Source of the DNA: Stutzerimonas stutzeri | Lineage (GTDB): Bacteria; Pseudomonadota; Gammaproteobacteria; Pseudomonadales; Pseudomonadaceae | Direction: 5' to 3' | NCBI RefSeq assembly: GCF_000952685.1 | Contig: NZ_JYHV01000034.1 | Location: 62,001 to 126,000, forward strand | DNA: 64,000 nucleotides | Shown here: positions 1 to 10,697 of the stretch, piece after piece | Layout of the letters: every line of letters begins with the position of its first letter | Position numbering within the stretch: position 1 is the stretch's first letter | Position numbers and translations under genes: made by a program | Notes under the pieces: model-generated | Databases searched by the model: none | What the model saw: the letters and a program-made list of their open reading frames with translations, nothing else | Told to the model about the DNA's origin: nothing

Positions 1-280
1 CCAACACCCGGCCGCTGCCATCCATTTCCAGATCCACCGCGTTACCGATCAGCAAACGCTGCAACCGCCGACTTTCCTCTCGCAGCGAAGGAAGTTCGCG
101 GAGTTTGGCTTCGATCTGCTCCCATTCTGGAAGTGGATATATACAGAGGCAGCGATCAACGGCGTCGATGGTGATGATCAGCTGGCCTTCGCAGCGCGAA
201 ACGAGCTCGTCACGATACCGGCTGGGCATAGCTAGCCGCCCTTTGGTATCGAGACTGATGGCGTTTGCTCCGCGAAACAC
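1..280 (-). CDS. mraZ: MraZ, transcriptional regulator of the division/cell wall cluster (5' part only)
   Basis: The protein begins at a GTG at 280 preceded by a GGGGAG Shine-Dalgarno and reads [15 protein letters not shown]..., the N-terminal SpoVT/AbrB-like fold of MraZ; it continues off the window start, so about 93 of the usual ~150 residues are visible. MraZ is a DNA-binding protein that represses its own promoter at the head of the dcw cluster. The visible D-x-KGR, the following PSRYRDEL segment and the [19 protein letters not shown] strand-helix region all fit the family. The dcw genes themselves would lie to the left, outside the window. The upstream operator is annotated separately. 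Identification is firm; only the C-terminal half is unseen. Confidence 0.93.
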   Translation of the reverse strand, partial: MFRGANAISLDTKGRLAMPSRYRDELVSRCEGQLIITIDAVDRCLCIYPLPEWEQIEAKLRELPSLREESRRLQRLLIGNAVDLEMDGSGRVL

Positions 281-320
281 GGCTCGCTCCCCTTGACTAG
301 CTATTCATATCCATAATTAC

Positions 321-344
321 CCACTTCATTCCACTTTCCGCCAC
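321..344 (-). promoter_or_regulatory. MraZ operator: three GTGG repeats on a 10-bp period
   Basis: On the minus strand three GTGG tetramers start exactly ten bases apart (plus-strand CCAC at 321, 331 and 341), about 40 bases upstream of the mraZ start. MraZ is known to bind arrays of short G-rich repeats with this one-turn spacing, so this is very probably the autoregulatory operator. The rest of 281-571 shows no gene and probably contains the dcw promoter. Confidence 0.7.
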
Positions 345-571
345 TTCTGCGCACTATAGAAACGCAGCAGCCCCACCGTCAAGGTGAGCCTGACGGGAAA
401 AACCCTTATGGGACGGTAATTTAGCGAGCAAATAGGAGATAAACGGCAACGCGGAGCGCAGACAGAGAAGACATATTCAAGCGAGCCAAAAGGCTGCATC
501 ACAAAGTTAAAGTACTTTGTTAAGAGCAAGAATATTTTGGACTAAAAAGACGGGGGCATTGCGGAAGGGTC

Positions 572-928
572 GGAGAGTCGATCTGTAAGCCGGGTTCTGT
601 CGAGGACAGTCATTCCTCTACGACAGCCATCACTGACTGCCTCTAGCAACCTACCCGGATCCAGCGCGGGCCACGCCAATGGATCCCTATTTGGTCTTGC
701 TCCAAGTGGGGTTTACCTAGCCACGGACTGTTGCCAGCCGTGCGGTGCGCTCTTACCGCACCTTTTCACCCTTACCGGCGCCGAAGCGCTTAGGCGGTTA
801 TTTTCTGTGGCACTTTCCGTAGGCTCACGCCTCCCAGGCGTTACCTGGCACTTCGCCCTATGGAGCCCGGACTTTCCTCCCTCCCTTTTCGTTGAACAAA
901 AAGAGACAGCGACTGTCCGATCGACTCT
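572..928 (-). ncRNA. rnpB: RNase P RNA (M1 RNA, type A)
   Basis: Read on the minus strand the RNA starts near 928 and ends near 572; its two ends (GGAGAGTCGATCGGACAG and ATCGACTCTCC) pair. It contains the signature GGAGGAAAGTCCGGGCTCC of helix P4/J3-4, the GGTAAGGGTGAAAAGGTGCGG and AGAGCGCACCGC core segments, and the ACAGAACCCGGCTTACAG 3' motif. It is the catalytic subunit for 5' maturation of tRNA. The length of about 355 nt and position beside rsmI match other pseudomonads. The exact ends are estimated from the terminal pairing. Confidence 0.95.
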
Positions 929-995
929 CCGACCGCCAGGGTACTTTGCCGCGCCCACGCCTGCAAGCTGATAGCTACCCAAGGCCTGCTTGCCG

Positions 996-1883
996 TCACG
1001 GCAACTTCGTTTCATTCGCGCTCTTGTCTTGCAATGCAAGCTGGTACAGCAGGTTCTTTCTGACTCCCGTTATCTCCGCAGCAACAGCCGCCGCTCGCTT
1101 GACGGGCAGCTCTGCCAACAACAAATGCAACACTCTGCGCGCGTTTGCGTCGATAGCATCGTCGCCCTGTGGCGCCTGCCACCCTCCAACCACGAGTACG
1201 CATTCACCGCGCTGCTGATTACTGTCGGACTCCACCCAATTACGCAACTCACCCAGCGGCAGCCCCTTCAAGGTCTCGAATGTCTTGGTCAACTCCCGCC
1301 CCAACACAGCGGGACGGTCCGGCCCGAATACCGTCGCCAAGTCGCCCAGCGTGTCAAGGATACGATGCGGCGCTTCGTAGAAGATCAACGTGCGCGACTC
1401 CTCCCGCAAATGCTCCAGGCGCGCCTGACGCGCGGCCTGCTTGGCAGGCAGAAACCCCTCGAAGATGAAGCGATCGGAAGGCAGACCTGCAGCGCAGAGC
1501 GCTGTAATGAGCGCACAGGCCCCAGGTAGCGGAACGACTCTTATACCCGCCGAGCGCGCCTGCCTGACCAGGTGGTAGCCCGGATCGGATATCAACGGCG
1601 TGCCAGCATCGGAAATAAGCGCCACGTCCTCCCCTGCCAGAAGCCGCCTGATGAAGCGGCCGCCTTCGTCCCGCTCATTGTGCTCATGACATGCTGCCAG
1701 CGGGGTAGTGATACCGAAGTGCTGCAGTAGCCGGGCCGAGTGACGGGTGTCTTCTGCTGCGATCAGCCCCACCTCGCCGAGCACGCGCAGCGCCCGTGCA
1801 CTGACATCCTCAAGATTGCCGATTGGCGTGGCGACGACATAGAGCGTGCCTGCAGCGGAATTCACATCACCTGGCGCAGTCAC
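996..1883 (-). CDS. rsmI: RsmI, 16S rRNA 2'-O-methyltransferase (C1402)
   Basis: This 295-residue protein has the tetrapyrrole-methylase fold: GTLYVVATPIGNLEDVS near residue 12, EDTRHSARLL, HNERDEG, and VALISDAGTPLISDPG, which line the SAM and substrate pocket. RsmI methylates the ribose of C1402 in the 16S rRNA decoding centre. It lies just after rnpB and is divergent from lpoA, the usual Pseudomonas order. The ATG at 1883 gives the normal N-terminus. Length is typical; nothing is unusual. Confidence 0.95.
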   Translation of the reverse strand: MTAPGDVNSAAGTLYVVATPIGNLEDVSARALRVLGEVGLIAAEDTRHSARLLQHFGITTPLAACHEHNERDEGGRFIRRLLAGEDVALISDAGTPLISDPGYHLVRQARSAGIRVVPLPGACALITALCAAGLPSDRFIFEGFLPAKQAARQARLEHLREESRTLIFYEAPHRILDTLGDLATVFGPDRPAVLGRELTKTFETLKGLPLGELRNWVESDSNQQRGECVLVVGGWQAPQGDDAIDANARRVLHLLLAELPVKRAAAVAAEITGVRKNLLYQLALQDKSANETKLP

Positions 1884-2005
1884 AGGGCATACCTCAATTT
1901 ATGAAAACGCGCATTGTAGCCCGTTTAGCCGCCATGACATCGCAGCCCCGACGGTGCTTGGGTACAATCCACGAACACTCGCCCAGCGCCTCTAGGATCA
2001 ATTAC

Positions 2006-3769
2006 ATGATGGCTCGCTTTCGCCCGCTTCTGTTCTTATGCATTGCCGCCTTACTCTCAGCCTGTGCCAGCTCACCGTCTTCGACGCTGGGCGAGCTGCC
2101 TCGGACCCCGCAGGCATCAACGCAACAAATGCTGGAAGAGGCCGATGCCAGCGACCCAGCCAAGGCCGCCTTATTGCGATTGTCAGCTGCCGACCAGAGC
2201 ATGCAACAGGGCAACCAGGCACAGGCTCGGCAGATACTCGAGCAGGTCGCTATCGAGCAATTGAAGCCGGCCCAGCAGATGTTCGCCAAAACCCTGGAAG
2301 CAGAACTGGCACTGGCCGGCAACGAACCACAGCGCGCCCTCCAAGCCTTGCAACACCCAGCCTTCGAGCGCCTCGCAGAACTGCCTGTGGAACAGCAATT
2401 GCGCACCCAGCTGGCGCGCGCGCAAGCACTCGAAGCCAATGACCAGCCCCTCGATGCAGCACGCGAGCGCACCTTCATCGCACCACTACTGAGCGGCGAA
2501 GCAGCCGAGCGGAATCATGAAGCGATCTGGTCGCTCGTATCGAGCCTGCCAGACGATGAATTACAGCCAACCGCGGACACTGATCTTTCCGGCTGGTTAT
2601 CGTTGGCAGCAACGGTGAAGCAGGCCGGTACCCTTGGCCAGCAACAACGCGCGATCGACGCCTGGATACAGCAAAACCCCAACCACCCAGCCGCGCGACG
2701 CTTGCCGGAATCATTGGTAAAGCTTCGAGAACTGGCAGACAAACCCCTTTCGCACGTGGCACTGCTACTGCCCATGGACGGTCCTCTGGCCAGCGTAGCG
2801 CGCGCGTTACGTGACGGATTTCTTGCCGCTCACCTCGCGGCACGGCACGACCTGAAAATCGAGCTGTTCGACAGCACCCGCCTTTCCTCACTGGATGATT
2901 TCTACCAACAGGCGGCGGCCTCTGGCGTCGAGCTGGTCATCGGCCCACTGGAAAAGGATATGGTCCGTCAGTTGGCCAACCGCGAACAGCTACCGATAAC
3001 CACCCTCGCCCTCAACTACAGCGATGCAGACCAAAAGACCCCACCTCAGCTGTTCCAGTTCGGCCTGGCTGCGGAAGACGAAGCGCGCGAAGTGGCACGT
3101 CGAGCCTGGGCCGATGGGCACCGTCGCGCGGTAGCCCTGACGCCTCGCGGCGATTGGGGCAATAGAGTGCTCCAAGCCTTTCGCCAAGAATGGCAGGACC
3201 TGGGTGGAACAGTCGTCGCCGCAGAGTCTCTCGCTGAGCCGATCGAATTGGCTAATCAGATAGCCGACCTACTGCAAGTTCGCAGCAGAGAGGGCAACGA
3301 GTCGCAGCCATCACGTAGTCAGGACATTGACTTCCTGTTCCTCGCTGCAACGCCGCAGCAAGCACAGCAGGTCAGGCCCACGTTAATATTCCAATACGCT
3401 GGCGACCTACCCGTCTATGCGACTTCGCACCTGCACGCGGCCACCGACAACCGCACCCAATATCTCGATCTCGAAGGCATTCGATTCACCGAAACGCCCT
3501 GGCTGCTCAACCCTCAACTTCCTCTTCGCCAGGAAATCGAGCGCAAATGGCCGCAAGCCCGCAGCAGCCTAGGCAGGCTGTACGCCATGGGAGCCGACGC
3601 CTATCTGCTGGCGCCGAGCCTGAACCAGCTCCTGGTATTGCCTGAGACGCAACTCGACGGACTGTCCGGCACGCTCAGCATCACTCCCGAGCAGCGAATC
3701 GAGCGACGCCTTCCATGGGCCGAATTCCACGACGGCCAGGTCCAACGGCTAGCGGACACGCCCGATTGA
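2006..3769 (+). CDS. lpoA: LpoA, outer-membrane lipoprotein activator of penicillin-binding protein 1a
   Basis: The 587-residue product starts at ATG 2006 and carries a lipoprotein signal ending LLSAC, with the lipidated Cys at residue 20. The N-terminal half is a helical TPR-like region rich in Ala and Gln; the C-terminal half (from about HVALLLPMDGPLASVA) is a periplasmic-binding-protein-like domain, the YraM/LpoA architecture. The family reaches from the outer membrane through peptidoglycan to stimulate PBP1a transpeptidase activity. An in-frame upstream ATG at 1823 lies within divergent rsmI and was not chosen. The stop overlaps the start of yraN, so the two are probably co-translated. 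Confidence 0.9.
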   Translation: MMARFRPLLFLCIAALLSACASSPSSTLGELPRTPQASTQQMLEEADASDPAKAALLRLSAADQSMQQGNQAQARQILEQVAIEQLKPAQQMFAKTLEAELALAGNEPQRALQALQHPAFERLAELPVEQQLRTQLARAQALEANDQPLDAARERTFIAPLLSGEAAERNHEAIWSLVSSLPDDELQPTADTDLSGWLSLAATVKQAGTLGQQQRAIDAWIQQNPNHPAARRLPESLVKLRELADKPLSHVALLLPMDGPLASVARALRDGFLAAHLAARHDLKIELFDSTRLSSLDDFYQQAAASGVELVIGPLEKDMVRQLANREQLPITTLALNYSDADQKTPPQLFQFGLAAEDEAREVARRAWADGHRRAVALTPRGDWGNRVLQAFRQEWQDLGGTVVAAESLAEPIELANQIADLLQVRSREGNESQPSRSQDIDFLFLAATPQQAQQVRPTLIFQYAGDLPVYATSHLHAATDNRTQYLDLEGIRFTETPWLLNPQLPLRQEIERKWPQARSSLGRLYAMGADAYLLAPSLNQLLVLPETQLDGLSGTLSITPEQRIERRLPWAEFHDGQVQRLADTPD

Positions 3770-4134
3770 GGACCAGCAAACAGATCAGCGGACAGCTCGC
3801 CGAGGATCTCGCGCAGCGTCATCTACAAACTCATGGACTGCGCCTGCTGCATAGAAACTGGACATGCCGTAGCGGCGAGCTTGATCTGGTCATGCTCGAT
3901 GGCGATACAGTAGTATTCGTCGAGGTTCGCTACCGACGCCATGCCGCATGGGGCGGTGCGCTGCAAAGCGTTGACCTGCGCAAACAGCAGAAGCTGATCA
4001 AGGCAGCTCAGCTATTCCTGCTAAAGGAGAGCCACTGGGCGAGACACCCCTGTCGTTTTGACGTAGTCGCCATAGAGGCGACCACCGGCACCGCAGAACA
4101 GCCCAACTGGATCCGAAATGCGTTCGATAGCTAG
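3766..4134 (+). CDS. yraN: YraN, UPF0102 nuclease-like protein
   Basis: A TTG at 3766 that overlaps the lpoA stop (TTGA) gives a 122-residue protein beginning MRTSKQISGQLAEDLAQRHL, the right length for YraN; the longer reading from ATG 3715 lies inside lpoA and has no support. The restriction-endonuclease-like core is visible as RSGELDLVMLD...VVFVEVRYR; most family members have VEVK, so the Lys of the nuclease motif is Arg here. The family has no settled function. It sits between lpoA and gmhA, as in enterobacteria and other pseudomonads. Confidence 0.85.
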   Translation: MRTSKQISGQLAEDLAQRHLQTHGLRLLHRNWTCRSGELDLVMLDGDTVVFVEVRYRRHAAWGGALQSVDLRKQQKLIKAAQLFLLKESHWARHPCRFDVVAIEATTGTAEQPNWIRNAFDS

Positions 4135-4229
4135 ACCAGGATCACTTTCGCAGCGCTCGGCGACCCTCCTCTGTCCTCAAGATTTTCTACGGCGCGGCCC
4201 AGCAGCCCAGCCCGTTACCTGAAGGTTAA

Positions 4230-5404
<1,175 letters not shown>

Positions 5405-5418
5405 GAGGCGCCTCAAGG

Positions 5419-5470
5419 CCTCAATCCAGCCAGAGCGGAACCAACGAACCGCCTGCCGGCTGAATTGAGG
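5419..5470. terminator. Imperfect hairpin between convergent dolP and sspB
   Basis: CCTCAATCCAGCC at 5419-5431 pairs with GGCTGAATTGAGG at 5458-5470 (12 of 13 positions) around a 26-base loop. There is no clear U-run. It may act as a weak bidirectional terminator or RNA 3'-end stem. Confidence 0.35.
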
Positions 5471-5477
5471 CTCGCCG

Positions 5478-5894
5478 CTACTTCACGACTTTCAGGCTTG
5501 GACGTCCTGCCGAAGCAGGACGCGGCGATGCCTCACTTGAAGCAGCGGGCGAGTCGTCAGCGGGCGTACCGTCGTCAGGCGGAGTGGGCTCGATCTCAAA
5601 CACCATTCCCTGCCCGTTTTCCCGCGCATAGATCGCCATGACAGCCGCAGATGGAACATGCAGGCTGTGGGGAACCCCACCGAAGCGACCTTCGAAACTG
5701 ATCGATTGGTTGTCCATCTGCAGATGACGGACCGCGCTTGGCGCTACGTTCAGCACAATCTGACCATCACTGGCAAAACCATCGGGCACCCTAACGCCCG
5801 GATGCTCGACATTGACCAACAAATGCGGCGTGCAGTCATTGTCGACGATCCACTCATACAGCGCCCGAACCAGATAAGGACGGCTTGAAGTCAT
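5478..5894 (-). CDS. sspB: SspB, ClpXP adaptor for ssrA-tagged substrates
   Basis: The 138-residue protein opens MTSSRPYLVRALYEWIVDNDCTPH..., the conserved SspB dimer/peptide-binding domain (to about residue 110), then a Pro/Ser/Asp-rich linker and a short basic-hydrophobic tail ending RPSLKVVK. In E. coli the tail docks on ClpX while the folded part grips the ssrA tag. Both parts are seen here. It follows sspA by 12 bases and is surely co-transcribed with it. Confidence 0.95.
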   Translation of the reverse strand: MTSSRPYLVRALYEWIVDNDCTPHLLVNVEHPGVRVPDGFASDGQIVLNVAPSAVRHLQMDNQSISFEGRFGGVPHSLHVPSAAVMAIYARENGQGMVFEIEPTPPDDGTPADDSPAASSEASPRPASAGRPSLKVVK

Positions 5895-5906
5895 ATACAG
5901 CCCCTC

Positions 5907-6524
5907 TTAGCGCATGCCGCGCTCAACGGCGGATAGACTGACCTGGAAGGCCTCGCGAGCAAAATTGGTCTCCATGTAATCGAGCAGCGGTTTCGCCGGC
6001 CGCGGCAGCTCTATTCCGAGTTTGGGCAAACGCCAAAGAATAGGCAACAGACAGCAATCTACCAAACTGATCTCATCACTCATGAAGAACGCCTTTTCGG
6101 CGAAGACAGGCGATACACCTGTAAGACTCTCGCGCAACTCCTTACGCGCCTGGATCCGCGCCGCATCGGGAGTACGTCGATCAGCGATCCGATCAACCAG
6201 CGCACACCAGTCCCGCTGAACCCTATGCACCAGCAGCCGAGTATTAGCCCTGGCCACCGGATACACTGGAAGCAACGGAGGGTGCGGATAACGCTCCTCC
6301 AAATACTCGGTGATCACGCTTGGCTCATACAGAGCCAGGTCACGATCCACCAGCGTCGGCACGCTGGCGTAGGGATTTACCTCGGTCAATCTGACCGGAC
6401 AACGCGCCGGGTCGACATCGATTATCTCGACGCTGACGCCCTTCTCGGCCAGGACATAGCGCACACGGTGCGAATAATGGTCGGCGGGATCGGAATAACA
6501 GGCCAACCGATTGGTAGCGGCCAT
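5907..6524 (-). CDS. sspA: SspA, stringent starvation protein A (RNA polymerase-associated GST-fold regulator)
   Basis: ATG 6524 with a GGAGG seven bases upstream yields 205 residues: [29 protein letters not shown], a thioredoxin-like N-domain, and an all-helical GST C-domain. The [32 protein letters not shown] region is the conserved GST dimer/ligand loop. SspA binds RNA polymerase rather than glutathione and alters promoter choice in stationary phase. An upstream in-frame ATG at 6638 lies within petC and was rejected. It lies downstream of the petABC terminator. Confidence 0.95.
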   Translation of the reverse strand: MAATNRLACYSDPADHYSHRVRYVLAEKGVSVEIIDVDPARCPVRLTEVNPYASVPTLVDRDLALYEPSVITEYLEERYPHPPLLPVYPVARANTRLLVHRVQRDWCALVDRIADRRTPDAARIQARKELRESLTGVSPVFAEKAFFMSDEISLVDCCLLPILWRLPKLGIELPRPAKPLLDYMETNFAREAFQVSLSAVERGMR

Positions 6525-6558
6525 TGGGTCCCTCCTCATTGGAATTATGACGCTGCAG

Positions 6559-6586
6559 AAAAAAACACGCGCCCATAAGGGCGCGC
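6559..6586 (-). terminator. Rho-independent terminator of petABC
   Basis: On the minus strand, a seven-pair GC stem (CGCGCCC / GGGCGCG, 6568-6574 with 6579-6585) with a four-base loop is followed by seven consecutive Ts (plus-strand A at 6559-6565). It lies just past the petC stop and before sspA. Confidence 0.85.
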
Positions 6587-6612
6587 GCAGGGTACCGCAA
6601 AACGGCGTGGGA

Positions 6613-7422
6613 TCAGTGAACGTCTTTCCAGTATTCACGCTTCAGCAGGTAGGCGAATACGAAGAAGAACGCCAGGAACAGCAGCACATAGGTACCGATG
6701 CGCTGGCTTTCCAGCTTGACCGGATTGGCCGAGTAGGCCAGGAAGGTCACCAGGTTCTTGATCTTCTCGTCGTACTCCGCCTCGGTCAGCTCACCAGTGC
6801 CTGGCACTATCGTCATCGCATGACAATCTTCATGCGTGATCGGCGTCCCGGTCAGCGGATCGAATTGCTTGCGTCCGTCTTCGACGACCTGAACCTGCTT
6901 ACATGCTACCGACTCACCTTCCGGCAGCTTGCTCGGCAGCACTTGACGGCCCTGCAGCGGCGCCAGCACATGCGGCATGCCTACGTTAGGGAACACGGTG
7001 TTGTTCACTCCATAAGGACGTGTAGGATCCTCATAGAAGCTGCGCAGGTATGTGTACAACCAGTCGTTTCCACGCACGCGCGCCACCAGGGTCAGATCTG
7101 GAGGGGCCGCCCCGAACCAGGTCTTCGCATCTTCCGGCTTCATGCCGATCTTCATGTGATCGCCGATCTTGGCATCACTGAAAACGATGTTATCGAGCAT
7201 GACTTCTTCTGGAATACCCAAGTCCGTCGCCACGCGCTCATAACGCTGGTACTGGGCGCTGTGACAACCCATGCAATAGTTGGCGAACGTTTTCAGGCCA
7301 TCTTGCAGGGCCACCTTGTCGGTCAGGTCGATGTCGACCTTATCCAGGTGTACGCCACCACCAGCGGCGAACCCGAACGCTGGCACCAGCGCAAGAATTA
7401 ATGCAGCAAATTGCTTTTTCAT
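6613..7422 (-). CDS. petC: Cytochrome c1 subunit of the bc1 complex
   Basis: A Sec signal ([20 protein letters not shown]) is followed by the covalent haem site CMGCH at residues 50-54 and a C-terminal membrane anchor ([17 protein letters not shown]) ending KREYWKDVH. Cytochrome c1 takes electrons from the Rieske centre and passes them to soluble c-type cytochromes on the periplasmic side. The length of 269 is typical. Its ATG shares one base with the petB stop (TGATG), so the two are translationally coupled. Confidence 0.96.
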   Translation of the reverse strand: MKKQFAALILALVPAFGFAAGGGVHLDKVDIDLTDKVALQDGLKTFANYCMGCHSAQYQRYERVATDLGIPEEVMLDNIVFSDAKIGDHMKIGMKPEDAKTWFGAAPPDLTLVARVRGNDWLYTYLRSFYEDPTRPYGVNNTVFPNVGMPHVLAPLQGRQVLPSKLPEGESVACKQVQVVEDGRKQFDPLTGTPITHEDCHAMTIVPGTGELTEAEYDEKIKNLVTFLAYSANPVKLESQRIGTYVLLFLAFFFVFAYLLKREYWKDVH

Positions 7423-8633
7423 CAGCCATCCACCCTTTGCGGAACTACTTTGGTCTTCTCGAGCTTGGTGTAGAACGGCATCAGGATGAAGTAACCGAAG
7501 TAGATAGCAGTACAGATCCGAGATACCAACGTGCGCTCAGGCGTAGGAGAAAGCACACCTAGCACGCCAAGGATGACGAAGGAAATACAGAACAACACTA
7601 GCGCGATCTTGCTCATCCAGCCCTTGTAGCGCATGGACTTGACCGGGCTACGGTCCAACCAAGGCAGCACGAACAGAACAGCGATTGCAGCACCCATGGC
7701 GATAACGCCAAGTAGTTTGTCCGGCACCGCCCGAAGGATTGCGTAGTAAGGCGTGAAGTACCAAACCGGCGCAATGTGCTCAGGAGTCTTAAACGCGTTC
7801 GCCACTTCGAAGTTCGGCTTCTCAAGGAAATAGCCGCCCATCTCCGGGAAAAAGAACACGATGGCGCAGAAGACGAAGAGGAACACCACTACACCCACGA
7901 TGTCCTTCACCGTGTAGTACGGATGGAAGGGGATACCATCAAGCGGTACGCCAGCCTCGTCCTTTGACTTCTTGATGTCGACACCCATCGGGTTGTTCGA
8001 ACCCACTTCGTGCAAAGCCAGGATATGCAGAACGACCAAACCGAGAATAACGATCGGCAGCGCGATGACGTGCAGCGCGAAGAAGCGGTTCAACGTGATA
8101 CCTGAAATCAGGTAATCACCGCGAATCCACTGGGTTAGGTCACCACCGATGACCGGTATCGCACCGAACAAGGAGATGATCACCTGAGCGCCCCAGTACG
8201 ACATCTGCCCCCATGGCAGCAAGTAGCCCATAAAGGCTTCAGCCATCAACGCCAGATAGATCATCATGCCGAAGATCCACACCAGCTCACGAGGTTTCTG
8301 ATATGAGCCGTACAGAATGCCGCGGAACATATGCAGATATACGACGACGAAGAACGCAGAAGCGCCAGTGGAGTGCAGATAGCGGATTATCCAGCCGTAC
8401 TCGACGTCCCGCATGATGTATTCGACAGAAGCGAATGCCCCCTCAGCGGAGGGCTCGAAACTCATTGTCAGCCAGATACCGGTAAGGATCTGATTGACTA
8501 GCACCAACAAGGCCAGCGAGCCAAAGAAGTACAGAACGTTGAAGTTCTTCGGTGCGTAGTACTTGCTCAGATGGTCTTCCCACATCTTGGTCGCGGGGAA
8601 GCGCGCATCGACCCATTCCATGAACTTGCTCAT
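7422..8633 (-). CDS. petB: Cytochrome b subunit of the bc1 complex
   Basis: The 403-residue protein is a multi-helix membrane protein with the haem-ligating His pairs in helices B and D (RYLHSTGASAFFVVVYLHMFRG and RFFALHVIALPIVILGLVVLHILALHE) and a PVWYFTPYYAILRA segment corresponding to the PEWY Qo-site loop, here PVWY. It oxidises ubiquinol and drives the Q cycle. Full fused b type (about 400 residues) rather than the split b6/subunit IV. ATG 8633 overlaps the petA stop; a GTG at 8636 is a possible alternative. Confidence 0.96.
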   Translation of the reverse strand: MSKFMEWVDARFPATKMWEDHLSKYYAPKNFNVLYFFGSLALLVLVNQILTGIWLTMSFEPSAEGAFASVEYIMRDVEYGWIIRYLHSTGASAFFVVVYLHMFRGILYGSYQKPRELVWIFGMMIYLALMAEAFMGYLLPWGQMSYWGAQVIISLFGAIPVIGGDLTQWIRGDYLISGITLNRFFALHVIALPIVILGLVVLHILALHEVGSNNPMGVDIKKSKDEAGVPLDGIPFHPYYTVKDIVGVVVFLFVFCAIVFFFPEMGGYFLEKPNFEVANAFKTPEHIAPVWYFTPYYAILRAVPDKLLGVIAMGAAIAVLFVLPWLDRSPVKSMRYKGWMSKIALVLFCISFVILGVLGVLSPTPERTLVSRICTAIYFGYFILMPFYTKLEKTKVVPQRVDG

Positions 8634-9226
8634 CACGCGTTCTCCTGATCCACGCCGATGACCACCAAAGAGTCGGTCTCGTACGAATGAGGGGGAACCG
8701 GCAGGTTCAAGGGAGCAGGTTGCCCCTTGTAGACGCGGCCAGCCATGTCATATTTCGAACCATGGCAAGGGCAGAAGTAGCCCCCAAGCCAATCTGCACC
8801 CAAATCGGGCGCCGCTACTTCAGGACGGAAGGACGGAGAGCAACCAAGATGCGTGCACAATCCAACCAGAATTAGCACCTCCGGCTTGATCGAGCGCACC
8901 ACCGGATCCACGTACGCCGGCTGCTCGGATGCTTCGGACTTCGGATCAGCGACCGTATCGGTGAGCTTGTCCAGATTGGCCAGGGCCTCCTCGGTACGAC
9001 GCACAATGAACACCGGCTGACCACGCCACTCGGCAACCATCTGCTGGCCTGGCTCGATCTTGCTGATATTTACCTTAACCGGTGCACCGGCTGCCTTGGC
9101 CTTGGCACTCGGGAACCACGATCCCACGAACGGGACCGCGGCACCCACCGCTCCTGCAGCTCCTACTACCGAAGTAGCGGCTACGAGGAAGCGACGCCGG
9201 CCAGCATTCACGCCGTCATTGCTCAT
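8633..9226 (-). CDS. petA: Rieske iron-sulfur subunit of the bc1 complex
   Basis: The 197-residue protein has a Tat-type N-terminus (GRRRFLVAATSVVGAAGAVG, residues 9-28) that stays as a membrane anchor, and the 2Fe-2S ligating boxes CTHLGC and CPCHGS. It shuttles electrons from the Qo site of cytochrome b to cytochrome c1. First gene of petABC; its stop overlaps the petB start. Confidence 0.97.
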   Translation of the reverse strand: MSNDGVNAGRRRFLVAATSVVGAAGAVGAAVPFVGSWFPSAKAKAAGAPVKVNISKIEPGQQMVAEWRGQPVFIVRRTEEALANLDKLTDTVADPKSEASEQPAYVDPVVRSIKPEVLILVGLCTHLGCSPSFRPEVAAPDLGADWLGGYFCPCHGSKYDMAGRVYKGQPAPLNLPVPPHSYETDSLVVIGVDQENA

Positions 9227-9426
9227 TCAGTCGTCTCCCATCAGTTTCTTATGGCCTACCGAAAGCAGGCGTCTACTACGTAAAACAGCCGCGAAAAAAT
9301 TCGCCAAATGGTAAAGAAAAGCCCCTCGCATGACAAGGTAATAACCGGATACACCCCAGCGCTAAGCCCCGAAAACAGGGGCTTCCTAAACGCGACACGC
9401 TGTCGCACGGATAAAAACCAGCCCAT

Positions 9427-9466
9427 AAAAAAACGCCCAGCTTCGAATAAAGCTGGGCGTTTTTTT
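9427..9466. terminator. Bidirectional Rho-independent terminator after rpsI
   Basis: A ten-pair stem (CGCCCAGCTT at 9434-9443 with its complement at 9450-9459) and a six-base loop is flanked by seven As and seven Ts, so it can end transcripts on both strands. It closes the rplM-rpsI operon. Confidence 0.9.
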
Positions 9467-9477
9467 GTGAAGCGGGA

Positions 9478-9870
9478 TTAGCGCTTCGAGTACTGCGGAC
9501 GCTTACGCGCCTTACGCAGACCAACCTTCTTACGTTCAACTTCGCGAGCATCGCGAGTAACGAAGCCAGCCTTGCGCAGAGCAGGACGCAGTGTCTCGTC
9601 ATATTCCATCAGGGCACGAGTGATACCGTGACGGATCGCACCCGCCTGACCGCTCACTCCACCACCGAGAACAGTGACATAGATATCGAACTTCTCGACA
9701 GTCTCGGTCAGTTCCAGAGGCTGACGAACCACCATGCGAGCGGTTTCACGCCCGAAGAAGTTATCCAGCTCGCGGTTGTTGATGGAAATCTTGCCAGTAC
9801 CCGGGCGCAGGAATACGCGCGCGGTTGCAGTCTTGCGACGGCCGGTGCCGTAGTTTTGAGTCGCCGACAT
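9478..9870 (-). CDS. rpsI: 30S ribosomal protein S9
   Basis: 130 residues, beginning [28 protein letters not shown] and ending with the highly basic RKRPQYSKR tail that reaches the ribosomal P site. Normal length. It follows rplM by 14 bases in the standard L13-S9 operon and is followed by a strong terminator. Confidence 0.99.
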   Translation of the reverse strand: MSATQNYGTGRRKTATARVFLRPGTGKISINNRELDNFFGRETARMVVRQPLELTETVEKFDIYVTVLGGGVSGQAGAIRHGITRALMEYDETLRPALRKAGFVTRDAREVERKKVGLRKARKRPQYSKR

Positions 9871-9884
9871 AATGAACTATTCCG

Positions 9885-10313
9885 TTAAATCTTCAGTTCT
9901 TGGGGCTGCTGAGCGGTATGCGGGTGATTGGCACCCTTGTACACCTTCAGCTTACGATACATGTCGCGACCCAGCGGGTTCTTAGGCAGCATGCCCTTGA
10001 CCGCGGTCTCGATCACACGCTCTGGCGCCTTGGCGATCAGCTTCTCGAAGTTGATCGACTTGATGCCACCCGGGAAACCGGAGTGAGAGTAGTACATCTT
10101 GTCGGTGGTCTTCGCACCGGTAACACGCACTTGCTCGGCGTTGATAACGACGATGTAATCACCGGTATCGACGTGAGGGGTGTATTCCGCCTTGTGCTTG
10201 CCACGCAGGCGGCTAGCGATTTCGGTTGCCAGACGACCCAGGGTCTGGCCGGCAGCGTCGACGACGAACCAGTCGCGCTTGACGGTTTCCGGTTTAGCAG
10301 TAAAAGTCTTCAT
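9885..10313 (-). CDS. rplM: 50S ribosomal protein L13
   Basis: 142 residues starting [47 protein letters not shown], with the [20 protein letters not shown] and [22 protein letters not shown] signatures of L13. It is an early-assembly protein of the large subunit. First gene of the rplM-rpsI operon, whose promoter must lie in 10314-10697. Confidence 0.99.
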   Translation of the reverse strand: MKTFTAKPETVKRDWFVVDAAGQTLGRLATEIASRLRGKHKAEYTPHVDTGDYIVVINAEQVRVTGAKTTDKMYYSHSGFPGGIKSINFEKLIAKAPERVIETAVKGMLPKNPLGRDMYRKLKVYKGANHPHTAQQPQELKI

Positions 10314-10697
10314 TCGTTATAGCCTCAGGGGCCGCCCTGAAAATAAGACGGCGAATCTTACTGAATGGTGCTCGCCCTGGCAAGGCCAGGACAGCCGGAA
10401 ACAGACGCTATCGGGGGCTCGGGTCAGCGCGTCCGCTACGGCAGTGTTCGGTAGGCTAGGCATCCCCTACCTTGGTTTTGCGTCAGCGGGCTAGGCATCC
10501 CCGGCGACAGGCTGCGGAATTATCCGGATTACCAGCGAAATAGCAAGCACGATGAACGATGAATCGTCCAAGGATTTCGCCTCCACCGCCGCGAGGGCAT
10601 AATCAAGCGCCACGCTCGGCTCTAGGCATGGCCGAAACGAAACTTCTCGACCTGTCTCACAATCCGATCCTCAACCCCAACTTACGAAGGATATTGC
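10314..10697. other. Non-coding region between divergent rplM and aldo-keto reductase
   Basis: No gene is seen. It must hold the rplM promoter (minus) and that of the reductase (plus). A 13-base direct repeat, GCTAGGCATCCCC, occurs at about 10453-10465 and 10490-10502, with a shorter relative near 10622; its role is unknown. Confidence 0.5.

Noticed and set aside
1823-2005. Longer lpoA start
   Set aside because: It would overlap rsmI and bury the lipoprotein signal that begins at 2006.
6511-7401. 296-codon plus-strand open frame over petC
   Set aside because: It is antisense to cytochrome c1 and has no recognisable domain; it arises from high-GC codon bias.
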